From: WSXY01 sp038325105
GTDB taxonomy: Bacteria > Actinomycetota > Coriobacteriia > Anaerosomatales > Anaerosomataceae
NCBI GenBank assembly: GCA_038325105.1
Contig: JBBQIR010000021.1
Location: 1-29,273 of the forward strand
Direction: 5' to 3'
DNA: 29,273 bases
The position numbers and the translations under genes are program-made. Below the pieces are notes generated by a model. It saw only the letters and a program-made list of their open reading frames with translations. It did not search any database and was not told the DNA's origin. Of this stretch, positions 8,338 through 15,431 are shown piece by piece (positions within the stretch are counted from its first letter, which is position 1; each line of letters opens with the position of its first letter).

Positions 8338-8438
8338 GATGAATCCCCCCAAACCACAGGCGCCAAGACGCAAGGGAACTGCGAAGGCGCGACTGCTCCT
8401 AGTCCATCGACATCCCTAGACCATATTCTGCCCTTGGT

Positions 8439-8454
8439 TGTGACGAAAGTCACG
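8439..8454. promoter_or_regulatory. CRP/FNR-family-like operator upstream of the large cytochrome
   Basis: TGTGACGAAAGTCACG contains the perfect inverted repeat GTGAC-GAAA-GTCAC and matches TGTGA-N6-TCACA except for the last base. It lies about 100 bases upstream of the cytochrome ATG at 8337 and 27 bases beyond the leuC stop. Candidate -10 sequences on the minus strand (TATGGT at 8420-8425) would place the site around -30 to -35, which could mean repression or a different promoter. CRP/FNR-family regulators often control respiratory genes. The identity of the regulator is inference. A 5-bp hairpin at 8462-8481 may weakly end the leuC transcript. Confidence 0.45.
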
Positions 8455-8480
8455 CAAAGACGCCTCGAGGTTCAAGGAGG

Positions 8481-9749
8481 CTACCCCAGGTCGTCCGGAA
8501 GCGCGATGTGACCCGCCACCGCAGTCGCCGCAGCCACCGCCGGCGAACTCAGGTACACCTCGCTCGTGGGGTCACCCATGCGTCCGACGAAGTTGCGGTT
8601 CGTGGTCGCGACCGCGCGCTCCCCCGCCGCGAGGATGCCCATGTGCCCACCCAGGCACGGCCCGCATGTCGGCGTCGACACAGCGGCACCGGCGTCGAGG
8701 AAGATGTCGAAGAGTCCCTCATGCATGGCATCGCGGTAGATCTGCTGCGTGGCCGGCAGGATGATGAGCCGGACGTTCTCGTGCACCTTTCGGCCCTTGA
8801 GGATGCTCGCGGCTACGCGCAGATCCTCGAGACGACCGTTCGTGCAGGACCCGATGACGACCTGGTCGACCCAGATGTCGCGGGAGTCTTCGGCAGCGCG
8901 GGTGTTGCTCGGCAGATGCGGGAACGAGACGGTCGGCTTGATGCTCGACGCGTCGATCTCGTACACGTGTGCGTACTCGGCGTCCGGGTCCGAGAAGTAC
9001 TCGGTCCACGGGCGCTCGGTGCGGCCGTCCATGTACGCGCGGGTGATGTCGTCAACGGCGATGATGCCGGACTTTCCGCCGGCCTCGATCGCCATGTTGC
9101 AAATCGTCATGCGGCCTTCGATGCTGAGCGCGTCGATCGTATCGCCGGTGAACTCCATCGCCTGGTAGAGGGCGCCGTCGACACCGATCATGCCGATGAT
9201 GTGCAGGATGATGTCCTTGGCACTCACCCAGGGACCGAGTGCACCGGTCACGTTGAACCTCAGGCTCGACGGGACCTTGAACCATGCCTCGCCGGTCGCC
9301 ATGCCTGCGGCAGCGTCGGTCGAACCCACGCCGGTCGCGAACGCGCCGAGTGCGCCGTACGTGCACGTGTGGCTATCGGCGCCGATGATGACATCGCCCG
9401 CGCCGACAACACCCTGCTCGGGCAGCAGCGCGTGCTCGACGCCCATGCAGCCGATCTCGTAGTAGTGGCTGATGCCCTGCTCACGCACGAACTCGCGCAT
9501 CATCTTCGCCTGCTCGGCGCTCTTGATGTCTTTGTTCGGCGTGTAGTGATCGGGCACGAGGGCGATCTTCTCGGCATCCCACACGCGTTCGACGCCGATC
9601 TTGCGGAACTCGTTGATCGCAATCGGCGCCGTGACGTCGTTCGCCAGAACGAGATCGAGGTTGCAGTTGATGAGCTGACCCGGCTCGACCTCGTCCAGCC
9701 CGGCGTGCGCCGCGAGGATCTTCTCGGTGATGGTCATCGGTCGGGACAT
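8481..9749 (-). CDS. leuC: 3-isopropylmalate dehydratase large subunit (LeuC2/homoaconitase type)
   Basis: 422 residues, the usual size of the shorter LeuC/homoaconitase class. It isomerises 2-isopropylmalate to 3-isopropylmalate together with a LeuD small subunit. The [4Fe-4S] ligands are visible: Cys302 in IGSCTNGR, and Cys362 and Cys365 in TCGPCLGGH. GADSHTCTYGALGAFATGVG (124-143) is the aconitase-superfamily signature. The start ATG follows AAGGAG with six bases between. The small subunit gene, normally adjacent, is absent here; downstream is a cytochrome on its own control. leuA lies upstream beyond a rightward toxin/antitoxin pair. A homoaconitase role cannot be ruled out by sequence alone, but the nearby leuA favours leucine synthesis. 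Confidence 0.88.
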   Translation of the reverse strand: MSRPMTITEKILAAHAGLDEVEPGQLINCNLDLVLANDVTAPIAINEFRKIGVERVWDAEKIALVPDHYTPNKDIKSAEQAKMMREFVREQGISHYYEIGCMGVEHALLPEQGVVGAGDVIIGADSHTCTYGALGAFATGVGSTDAAAGMATGEAWFKVPSSLRFNVTGALGPWVSAKDIILHIIGMIGVDGALYQAMEFTGDTIDALSIEGRMTICNMAIEAGGKSGIIAVDDITRAYMDGRTERPWTEYFSDPDAEYAHVYEIDASSIKPTVSFPHLPSNTRAAEDSRDIWVDQVVIGSCTNGRLEDLRVAASILKGRKVHENVRLIILPATQQIYRDAMHEGLFDIFLDAGAAVSTPTCGPCLGGHMGILAAGERAVATTNRNFVGRMGDPTSEVYLSSPAVAAATAVAGHIALPDDLG

Positions 9750-9782
9750 GAGCCTCTCCTTCGTGCCGCTTCCGGTTCGTGC

Positions 9783-9811
9783 ATTCTACGCGATGAGAGA
9801 GGCTGCGACCA
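9783..9811 (-). promoter_or_regulatory. leuC: Candidate leuC promoter
   Basis: TAGAAT (9783-9788, minus strand) is a good -10 box, 34 bases from the leuC ATG. The -35 position (TGGTCG, 9806-9811) is poor. Because leuA lies beyond two oppositely oriented genes, leuC needs its own promoter. Confidence 0.35.
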
Positions 9812-9930
9812 CAGGTATGCCGGACCAGGGAAACGAAATGCCTCAGGCTTTCGATGCATACGTCTGCCCTCCGTGCGCCCTGCGCGCCCTACCTCTTGCC
9901 GTCATTCCTTTTTTCCCTCATGCTGCAGTA

Positions 9931-10161
9931 ATGAAGAAGACCAAGACAACCGTGTACCTCGATGAGGATGTCCTGCGTGGTGCGCGGGTAATGGCCGCCC
10001 GCACGGGCAAGCGTGACTACGAGGTGGTAGAAGAGGCGCTCCGTGCGTATCTCGGCATGGAAGTGCTCGATCGTGCGTGGGGCTCCGCCGACATGAGCGA
10101 GGATGATGCTCTGAAACTCGCTGTCGAGGAGGTTCACCGCTTCCGCTCCGGCACCTCGTGA
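9931..10161 (+). CDS. Ribbon-helix-helix-type antitoxin of a PIN toxin pair
   Basis: 76 residues starting MKKTKTTVYLDEDVLRGARV. This is a short beta-strand plus two-helix pattern typical of RHH/VapB-like antitoxins (TVYLDEDV, then RTGKRDYEVVEEALRAYLG), followed by an acidic C-terminal tail that would wrap the toxin. The PIN gene begins 16 bases after its stop, the usual antitoxin-first order. No ribosome binding site precedes the ATG. TTGCCG and CATGCT at 17-base spacing, ending six bases before the ATG, suggest a leaderless transcript. Longer in-frame starts exist back to 9727 but would run over the leuC start and look non-homologous. Confidence 0.75.
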   Translation: MKKTKTTVYLDEDVLRGARVMAARTGKRDYEVVEEALRAYLGMEVLDRAWGSADMSEDDALKLAVEEVHRFRSGTS

Positions 10162-10177
10162 CAATGGCGGGCACGAC

Positions 10178-10597
10178 ATGATTCGCGCGGTCCTCGACAC
10201 GAACGTCTACGTCGCCGCCCTGCTCTCGCGCGACGGCGCTCCGGCCCGTCTGGTGCGCGGACTCGGCGATGGGCTCTTTGACGCAATCGTCTGCCCGCGC
10301 CTGCTCGGAGAGCTCAGTGGCGTTCTCGCGCGACCGAGGATCGCGCAGCGCATCGATTCCGCTACGGCAGGCGATTTTGTGCTCTGGCTCGAGCGCGTGG
10401 CGGTGGCCCAGCCGGACCCGGACGAGATCCTACCGGTTTCGCCCGATCCGAACGACGACTATCTGGTCGCGCTTGCGTTGAGTGGCCGCGCTCAAGTCAT
10501 CGTCCCCGGAGACGCCCACCTGCTCGGCCTCACGGGCACCAACCCGCGCGTGCTCTCACCTGCAGCGTTCGCAACCCTCATCGAGGGCCTTCGCTAG
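10178..10597 (+). CDS. PIN-domain ribonuclease toxin
   Basis: 139 residues of a PIN-family putative toxin (COG1569-like). The acidic metal-binding residues are all present: Asp7 in VLDTNVYVAAL, Glu45 in RLLGELSGVL, Asp93/94 in DPNDDYLVALAL and Asp112 in GDAHLL. PIN toxins cleave RNA, commonly tRNA or rRNA, and are held inactive by the partner antitoxin. The stop overlaps the leuA stop on the opposite strand: both use the CTAG at 10594-10597. The module sits between leuA and leuC in the opposite direction, as an inserted cassette would. Confidence 0.85.
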   Translation: MIRAVLDTNVYVAALLSRDGAPARLVRGLGDGLFDAIVCPRLLGELSGVLARPRIAQRIDSATAGDFVLWLERVAVAQPDPDEILPVSPDPNDDYLVALALSGRAQVIVPGDAHLLGLTGTNPRVLSPAAFATLIEGLR

Positions 10598-12165
10598 ACC
10601 TCGTCCGGAGCGCTCGGTGCCTGCGCGACGAGCAGGCGATTGAGCGCGTTCGTGTAGGCCTTCGCCGAAGCGACAATGATATCGGAATGTGCGCCCCGAC
10701 CGGTGAAGATCCTGTCGTCGGCACTGCGAATGCGGATCGTGACCTCGCCGAGTGCGTCTATACCGCGCGTCACAGCTTCCACACGGAACTCCGTGAGGTC
10801 GTTTTCCACGTCCACGATGCGGTTGATCGCCTTGTAGACGGCATCGACGGGACCGGTGCCGTGGCTCGAGTCGATGAGGTGCTCGCCCTCGCGGGTGATG
10901 AGCTCGACCGTGGCCGTCGGAATGCCCGGCTCACCGCTCGTGAAGTGGACCTGCGCGAGGTGGTAGACCTCGTTGATCGTCCGTTCACTCTCGCCGACGA
11001 GCGCCTCAAGGTCCTCGTCGAAGACTTCCTTCTTCTTGTCGGCCAGATCGAGGAAGGCAACGTGGACGCGCTCGAATTCCTCCTCGGGCAAGTCGTAGCC
11101 GAGCTCGTCGAGGCGGTGCTTGAGCGCGTGGCGCCCGCTCCGTGCGGTCAGCACGATCGACGAGCCGCCCGCGCCGACTTCGACCGGATCGATGATCTCG
11201 TACGTCGAGCGCTCCTTGAGAACGCCATCCTGATGGATGCCCGAGGAGTGCGCGAACGCATTCGCGCCAACGATCGCCTTGTTGGGCTGCACGCGGATGC
11301 CCGTGATGCTCGAGACGAGCCGGGACGTGCGCGTGATCTCACGGGTGTGAATGCCGGTTGTGACGCCGAAGACATCGGGCCGCTGGTGGAGCGCCATGAC
11401 GACCTCTTCGAGCGCGGTATTGCCCGCACGCTCTCCGATGCCGTTCACCGTGCACTCGATCTGCCGTGCTCCGGCCCGGACACCGGCGAGCGCGTTCGCG
11501 GTCGCCATGCCGAGGTCGTTGTGGCAGTGCACGGCGATGACGACGTTCTCGATGCCTGACACGTGCTCCCGCAACCCGCCGATGAGCGCCCCGAAGACCT
11601 CGGGGTACGCATAACCGGTCGTATCCGGGATGTTCACGACGGTCGCGCCTGCCGCGATGGCTGCCTCGACCATGCGGTAGAGGAACGCCGGCTCGGCTCG
11701 GCCCGCATCTTCGGCGTAGAACTCGACGTCGCCCACGAGCGACCTCGCGAGCTTCACGGCCGCGACCGCGCGCTCGATCGCCTCCTCACCCGAAATGCGC
11801 AGCTTGTCGCGCAGGTGGCTTTCCGAGACGCCGATGCCCGTGTGGATCCTCGGCCGCTTCGCCCCCGCGAGAGCCTCGGCCGCAATCTGGATGTCGTTCG
11901 GGATCGCACGCGAGAGCGCGCACACAACGGCCGCGTCGCCGATCTCGGCCCCGATGCGTCTCACGCTCTCAAAGTCGCCGGGGCTCGAGACGGGGAACCC
12001 CGCTTCGATGATGTCGACGCCGAGCCGCACGAGTTGCCGTGCGATCTCAAGCTTCTCCTCGGTGTTCATGCTCGCACCGGGAGACTGTTCGCCGTCTCTC
12101 AGCGTCGTGTCGAATACGTAGACGCGATGCGCGGGGGACTGCGATGGTCGTTTGGATGCGTTCAT
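10594..12165 (-). CDS. leuA: 2-isopropylmalate synthase
   Basis: 523 residues, typical of bacterial LeuA type 1. It condenses acetyl-CoA with 2-oxoisovalerate in the first committed step of leucine synthesis. The catalytic TIM barrel shows FDTTLRDGEQSPGASM (18-33), the metal-binding HCHNDLGMATANAL and NGIGERAGNTALEEV. The C-terminal part, from about 390 on, is the allosteric leucine-binding domain (AQVHFTSGEPGIPTATVEL). The ATG follows AAGGAGC with five bases between. A promoter, a leader peptide and alternative hairpins upstream indicate control by translation of the leader. The 3' end overlaps the PIN toxin gene by four bases. Confidence 0.95.
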   Translation of the reverse strand: MNASKRPSQSPAHRVYVFDTTLRDGEQSPGASMNTEEKLEIARQLVRLGVDIIEAGFPVSSPGDFESVRRIGAEIGDAAVVCALSRAIPNDIQIAAEALAGAKRPRIHTGIGVSESHLRDKLRISGEEAIERAVAAVKLARSLVGDVEFYAEDAGRAEPAFLYRMVEAAIAAGATVVNIPDTTGYAYPEVFGALIGGLREHVSGIENVVIAVHCHNDLGMATANALAGVRAGARQIECTVNGIGERAGNTALEEVVMALHQRPDVFGVTTGIHTREITRTSRLVSSITGIRVQPNKAIVGANAFAHSSGIHQDGVLKERSTYEIIDPVEVGAGGSSIVLTARSGRHALKHRLDELGYDLPEEEFERVHVAFLDLADKKKEVFDEDLEALVGESERTINEVYHLAQVHFTSGEPGIPTATVELITREGEHLIDSSHGTGPVDAVYKAINRIVDVENDLTEFRVEAVTRGIDALGEVTIRIRSADDRIFTGRGAHSDIIVASAKAYTNALNRLLVAQAPSAPDEV

Positions 12166-12171
12166 CGGGCG

Positions 12172-12244
12172 CTCCTTAGGTCGGTCTCGGCAGAGGCTGC
12201 AAAGCCGGCACGCGCCGTCATCGGACGGCGGCCGGCCGCCTAAG
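12172..12244 (-). promoter_or_regulatory. leuA: Alternative RNA hairpins between leader peptide and leuA (candidate attenuator)
   Basis: In the leuA leader, the 14-base palindrome GGCGGCCGGCCGCC (12227-12240) overlaps one arm of a second hairpin, CGCCGTC-CGAT-GACGGCG (12213-12230), so only one can form at a time. The second hairpin contains the leader-peptide stop codon. In addition CTTAGG (12239-12244, inside the peptide gene) is complementary to CCTAAG (12175-12180), which covers the start of the leuA ribosome binding site. A ribosome stalled or finishing on the peptide would change which structure forms. No U-run terminator is seen, so control of leuA translation is more likely than transcription termination. 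The pairing is read by eye. Confidence 0.5.
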
Positions 12245-12292
12245 TCGCCTCAGACCGGAGACACAGACGCATATGCAGACGTCCCGATGCAT
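12218..12292 (-). CDS. Leaderless leader peptide upstream of leuA (24 codons)
   Basis: The ATG at 12292 lies exactly seven bases after the -10 box TATACT, so transcription should begin on the A of the ATG; leaderless mRNAs are common in Actinobacteria. The product begins MHRDVCICVCVSGLRRL and ends RRPAAVR before TGA. Between residues 5 and 17 it has Val, Ile, Val, Val, Leu and Leu, interleaved with three Cys. Its 3' half overlaps both candidate hairpins. This fits a branched-chain amino acid (perhaps also Cys) sensing peptide for leuA. Ribosome-mediated control of leuA and ilv genes is known in Actinobacteria. The reading frame being translated is inference. Confidence 0.55.
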   Translation of the reverse strand: MHRDVCICVCVSGLRRLRRPAAVR

Positions 12293-12298
12293 ATAGGG

Positions 12299-12327
12299 AG
12301 TATAGCCAACGACCACTCACATGTCTC
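12299..12327 (-). promoter_or_regulatory. leuA: leuA promoter
   Basis: GAGACA (12322-12327) and TATACT (12299-12304) on the minus strand are 17 bases apart, 4/6 and 5/6 matches to consensus. The predicted start site is 12292, the first base of the leader peptide. The -10 hexamer TATACT is also used by the ilvD promoter. Confidence 0.6.
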
Positions 12328-12361
12328 GACTGTGTGCCGAAACCCTATTATGTCCTGATTC

Positions 12362-12404
12362 TGTGCATTTGTGCACATAGTACGTACGTTGGATGTGATA
12401 GAAT
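12362..12404 (+). promoter_or_regulatory. Promoter region of the AAA/DUF4143 gene with inverted repeat
   Basis: TAGAAT at 12399-12404 is a good -10 box, 35 bases before the ATG at 12440; the -35 position is poor. Just upstream, TGTGCA-TTTG-TGCACA (12362-12377) is a perfect inverted repeat placed where an activator or autoregulator would bind, and a GTACGTAC palindrome follows it. The divergent leuA promoter starts about 35 bases upstream of the repeat. Confidence 0.4.
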
Positions 12405-12439
12405 CCACAAATACTCGACTTGCTGGAGGTGAGCACGCG

Positions 12440-13771
12440 ATGGAACGAACTCTCTTGAGGGACCTTGTCTCGTGGAAGGACAGCCCACACCGCAAGCCGC
12501 TCCTTCTCCGGGGGCCCCGACAGGTCGGCAAGACCTGGCTGCTCAAGGAATTCGCAGCAAGGTACTTCGATGACATCGCCTACTTCAACTTCGACCAGGA
12601 CCCCTCGCTGTCGGCGCTGTTTGACACAACGAAGGACGTTGATCGGATCCTCGAACAGCTGTCCATACTGAACGGCGCGCCGATACGACCGGGTGGAACT
12701 CTCCTGGTCTTCGATGAGATCCAGGAATCCAATGCCGCACTGGGCGCACTCAAGTACTTCTGCGAGAACGCCCCCGGGCTCCACGTCGCGGGTGCGGGCT
12801 CTCTTCTTGGCGTCGCGCTTTCACGACCAGCGTCATTTCCGGTAGGCAAGGTCGACTTCCTCGACCTAGCACCGATGTCGTTCTCCGAGTTCCTGCTTGC
12901 CTCCGGCGAAGCGTCTTTACAGCAGTTCCTCGACAACGTCACAGACCTCTCCCCCCTCCCGGCACCGATTGCCGAGAGGCTCACCGAGAAGCTCGCGCTC
13001 TATCTCGTGGTCGGCGGTATGCCCGAACCCGTGCTGCTGTGGTCCACGGACCAGGACATGCGCGCTGTAACGAAAGCCCAGCAAGCGATCCTCGACGCGT
13101 ACCGGCTCGACTTCGCAAAGCACGCGGCGGCCGCTGACATCGCCAAGATCGGGTACCTGTGGCACTCCGTCCCGGCCCAACTCGCCCGCGACAACCGGAA
13201 GTTCCTGTACGCTGCCGCCCGTGAAGGCGCTCGTGCACGCAGCTACGAGGATGCGCTGAACTGGCTGGTACACACAGGAGTCGTGGCGCGGGTCTTCAGA
13301 TGCACGGCACCGAGGCTCCCTCTGTCGGCGTACGACGACCTCTCGTCATTCAAGCTCTACGTTGTGGACACGGGGCTGCTGGCACGACTGTCGAAACTCG
13401 ACCCCATGGTTTCGGGACACCCTGCGGCGCCGTTCACTGAGTTCAAGGGCGCCCTTTCGGAGAACTTCGTCCTGCAGTCGCTGCGCTCCCATTTCGAGGC
13501 GGAGCCACGCACCTGGACCTCTGAGGGGCAAGCCGAGGTGGAGTTCGTTCTTCAGCGTGAGAACCAGATTCACCCGATCGAGGTGAAGTCCGGAATGAAC
13601 GTGCGCGCGAAGAGCCTCGGGGTCTACCGCGATCGGTACAAACCCCGGGTCTCCGTGCGCTTCTCGCTGCGCAACCTGCAGTTCCGTGACGGCCTGCTCG
13701 ACGTCCCGCTGTTCATGGCAGATCAACTCGGTCGGCTGCTGCAGCTTGCCGAGCGACAGCTGTCGGACTGA
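12440..13771 (+). CDS. AAA_14/DUF4143 ATPase
   Basis: 443 residues. The N-terminal AAA_14 ATPase domain has Walker A GPRQVGKT (25-32) and Walker B LLVFDE (88-93), followed by the family-typical G-A-G-S-L-L-G-V segment. The C-terminal DUF4143 part ends in a PD-(D/E)XK nuclease-like core: V-E-F-V-L, then P-I-E-V-K-S-G at about 366-385. The start ATG has GGAGGT nine bases upstream; the ATG-less extension to 12371 is not needed. Proteins of this family are abundant, patchily distributed in bacteria and archaea, and poorly characterised; a role in defence or mobile elements is suspected but not established. It stands alone, opposite to the surrounding biosynthetic genes, which fits horizontal acquisition. 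Confidence 0.88.
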   Translation: MERTLLRDLVSWKDSPHRKPLLLRGPRQVGKTWLLKEFAARYFDDIAYFNFDQDPSLSALFDTTKDVDRILEQLSILNGAPIRPGGTLLVFDEIQESNAALGALKYFCENAPGLHVAGAGSLLGVALSRPASFPVGKVDFLDLAPMSFSEFLLASGEASLQQFLDNVTDLSPLPAPIAERLTEKLALYLVVGGMPEPVLLWSTDQDMRAVTKAQQAILDAYRLDFAKHAAAADIAKIGYLWHSVPAQLARDNRKFLYAAAREGARARSYEDALNWLVHTGVVARVFRCTAPRLPLSAYDDLSSFKLYVVDTGLLARLSKLDPMVSGHPAAPFTEFKGALSENFVLQSLRSHFEAEPRTWTSEGQAEVEFVLQRENQIHPIEVKSGMNVRAKSLGVYRDRYKPRVSVRFSLRNLQFRDGLLDVPLFMADQLGRLLQLAERQLSD

Positions 13772-13825
13772 GTGATGCGGCTGCGCTCGTTCACTTCTCC
13801 GCTCGAAAGCGCAGCCGCATCACTC
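13770..13825. terminator. Bidirectional terminator with 18-bp stem
   Basis: GAGTGATGCGGCTGCGCT (13770-13787) and its exact complement (13808-13825) flank a 20-base loop. It lies between the convergent AAA/DUF4143 gene, whose TGA it overlaps, and the end of the ilv-ser operon at 13844. The stem is unusually long and perfect for a terminator, and no U-run follows, so a repetitive element is an alternative. Confidence 0.6.
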
Positions 13826-13843
13826 CTCACCCGAGCCTTCGCT

Positions 13844-15427
13844 CTACAGCTCGATGCTCCAGGCGTCGTCCATCTCCGCGGACGCCTTGATGCGACCGAG
13901 AACGTCCTCGGAAAGCGCCGTGTCGACCACGAGTCCCATGAGTGCGGTGCCGCCGGCAGCGGTACGGCCGACCTGCATCGATGCGATGTTGATGCCCTCG
14001 TCACCGAGGATGGTGCCGACCTTGCCGATCATGCCGGGGCGGTCGGGATAGCGGAAGAACGCCATGAAATCGCCGGGCGCCATATCGAGATCGTAGCCGA
14101 AGAGTGACACGAGCCGCGGCTCGTTGTTCTTGCCGATGAGTGCGGCCGCGATCTCCACGGGCTCCGTGGCGGTAATCGCGCGGACAACAAGCATGTTGGT
14201 GTAGTCGTGCGTCTCGGCGCGCTTGGTCTCGGTGACCTTGAGGCCACGCTGCTCGGCGTAGTAGCCGGCGTTGACGAAGTTGACGGACTCGTCGGTTACC
14301 CGGCCGAGAAGGCCCTTGAGCACGGCCGTCTTGAGGATGCGCGTGTCGGTATCGGCAAGCTGACCGATCGTGAGGACGTCGACTTCGGTGATGCCGTCGG
14401 TCGCGAACTGCGCGAGTGCGGTGCCGAGGCTTTCGGCAAGCGAGATGTACGGGCCGACCTTCTCCATGACGTCGGGTGCGACCGGCGCGATGTTGACGGC
14501 CGTGGGCACCATGTCGCCGTTGAGTCCGGCGATGACGAGCTCGGCGATCTGGTCGCCGGCGCGATCCTGCGCCTCATCGGTCGACGCGCCGAGGTGCGGC
14601 GTGAGAATGACGTTCTCGATCGCGTGCAGCGGCGACTCCGTGCACGGCTCGACCTCAAAGACGTCGATGGCCGCCGAGGCGACTTTGCCGCTCTTGAGCG
14701 CGGCCACGAGCGCGTCTTCCTGGTAGATACCGCCGCGCGCGGTGTTGATGAGGCGCACGCCAGTCTTCATCTTTGCAAACTGCGCCTCGCCGAACATGCC
14801 GATCGTCTCTTTCGTCTTCGGCAGGTGCACCGTGATGAAGTCCGCCTTCGGCAGCAGTTCGTCAACGCTCGGCACGAGCTCCACGCCGAGAGCAGCCGCG
14901 CGCTCCTCGGACAGGTACGGGTCGTAGCCGACGAGCTTCATGCCCAGGCCGCGGGCCCGCTCGGCCACGAGCGTCCCGATGCGGCCGAGCCCGACGATAC
15001 CGAGCGTCTTCTCGTAGACCTCGGTGCCGGTGAACTTGGAACGCTCCCACTTGCACGCGTGCATACTCTGGTTCGCCTGCGCCGTGTTGCGCGCGCTCGC
15101 GAGCATGAGCGTGATCGTCTGCTCGGCGGCCGACACGATATTGGAGGTCGGCGCGTTGCACACGACGACGCCGCGCTCGGTCGCTGCGACGACGTCGACG
15201 TTATCCACGCCGACACCCGCGCGGCCGATGATCTTCAGGTTGTCTGCGGCCTCGATGATCGGGCGCGTCGCTTTCGTTGCCGAACGCACGACAAGCGCAT
15301 CGTACGGCGCGATGATGGCGACCAGTTCGGCCTCGGGCAGTCCGGTCTTGACGTCGACCTCAAGCCCCGCCTCGCGAAGCTTCTCGATGCCGGTATCGGA
15401 GATCTTGTCAGCGATCAGTACTTTCAT
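13844..15427 (-). CDS. serA: D-3-phosphoglycerate dehydrogenase
   Basis: 527 residues, the size of type 1 PGDH. It oxidises 3-phosphoglycerate to 3-phosphohydroxypyruvate with NAD, the first step of serine synthesis. The NAD-binding motif is GLGRIGTLVAERARGLGMKL. The catalytic Arg, Glu and His are in NTARGGIYQEDAL, IDVFEVEP and TPHLGASTDEAQ. Behind them lie the intervening ASB domain and a C-terminal ACT domain (RPGMIGKVGTILGDEGINIA) for serine feedback. The ATG at 15427 has GGGGAG seven bases upstream and sits four bases after the aminotransferase stop. A longer in-frame start at 15505 lies inside that gene and is rejected. It is the last gene of the ilv operon, so serine and branched-chain synthesis would be induced together. 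Confidence 0.95.
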   Translation of the reverse strand: MKVLIADKISDTGIEKLREAGLEVDVKTGLPEAELVAIIAPYDALVVRSATKATRPIIEAADNLKIIGRAGVGVDNVDVVAATERGVVVCNAPTSNIVSAAEQTITLMLASARNTAQANQSMHACKWERSKFTGTEVYEKTLGIVGLGRIGTLVAERARGLGMKLVGYDPYLSEERAAALGVELVPSVDELLPKADFITVHLPKTKETIGMFGEAQFAKMKTGVRLINTARGGIYQEDALVAALKSGKVASAAIDVFEVEPCTESPLHAIENVILTPHLGASTDEAQDRAGDQIAELVIAGLNGDMVPTAVNIAPVAPDVMEKVGPYISLAESLGTALAQFATDGITEVDVLTIGQLADTDTRILKTAVLKGLLGRVTDESVNFVNAGYYAEQRGLKVTETKRAETHDYTNMLVVRAITATEPVEIAAALIGKNNEPRLVSLFGYDLDMAPGDFMAFFRYPDRPGMIGKVGTILGDEGINIASMQVGRTAAGGTALMGLVVDTALSEDVLGRIKASAEMDDAWSIEL

Positions 15428-15431
15428 CTGT

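Noticed and set aside
8338..8373. Upstream TTG start for the large cytochrome
   Set aside because: The ATG at 8337 has the only ribosome-binding-like sequence and begins a normal signal peptide.
8341..8400. Plus-strand AAACC and GACGCAAGGG next to the large cytochrome, reminiscent of a GEMM riboswitch
   Set aside because: Wrong strand for the cytochrome and the remaining conserved positions are absent.
8508..9965. 485-codon rightward frame over leuC
   Set aside because: Antisense to leuC, whose Fe-S motifs are intact; the sequence is Arg/Asp-rich without family features.
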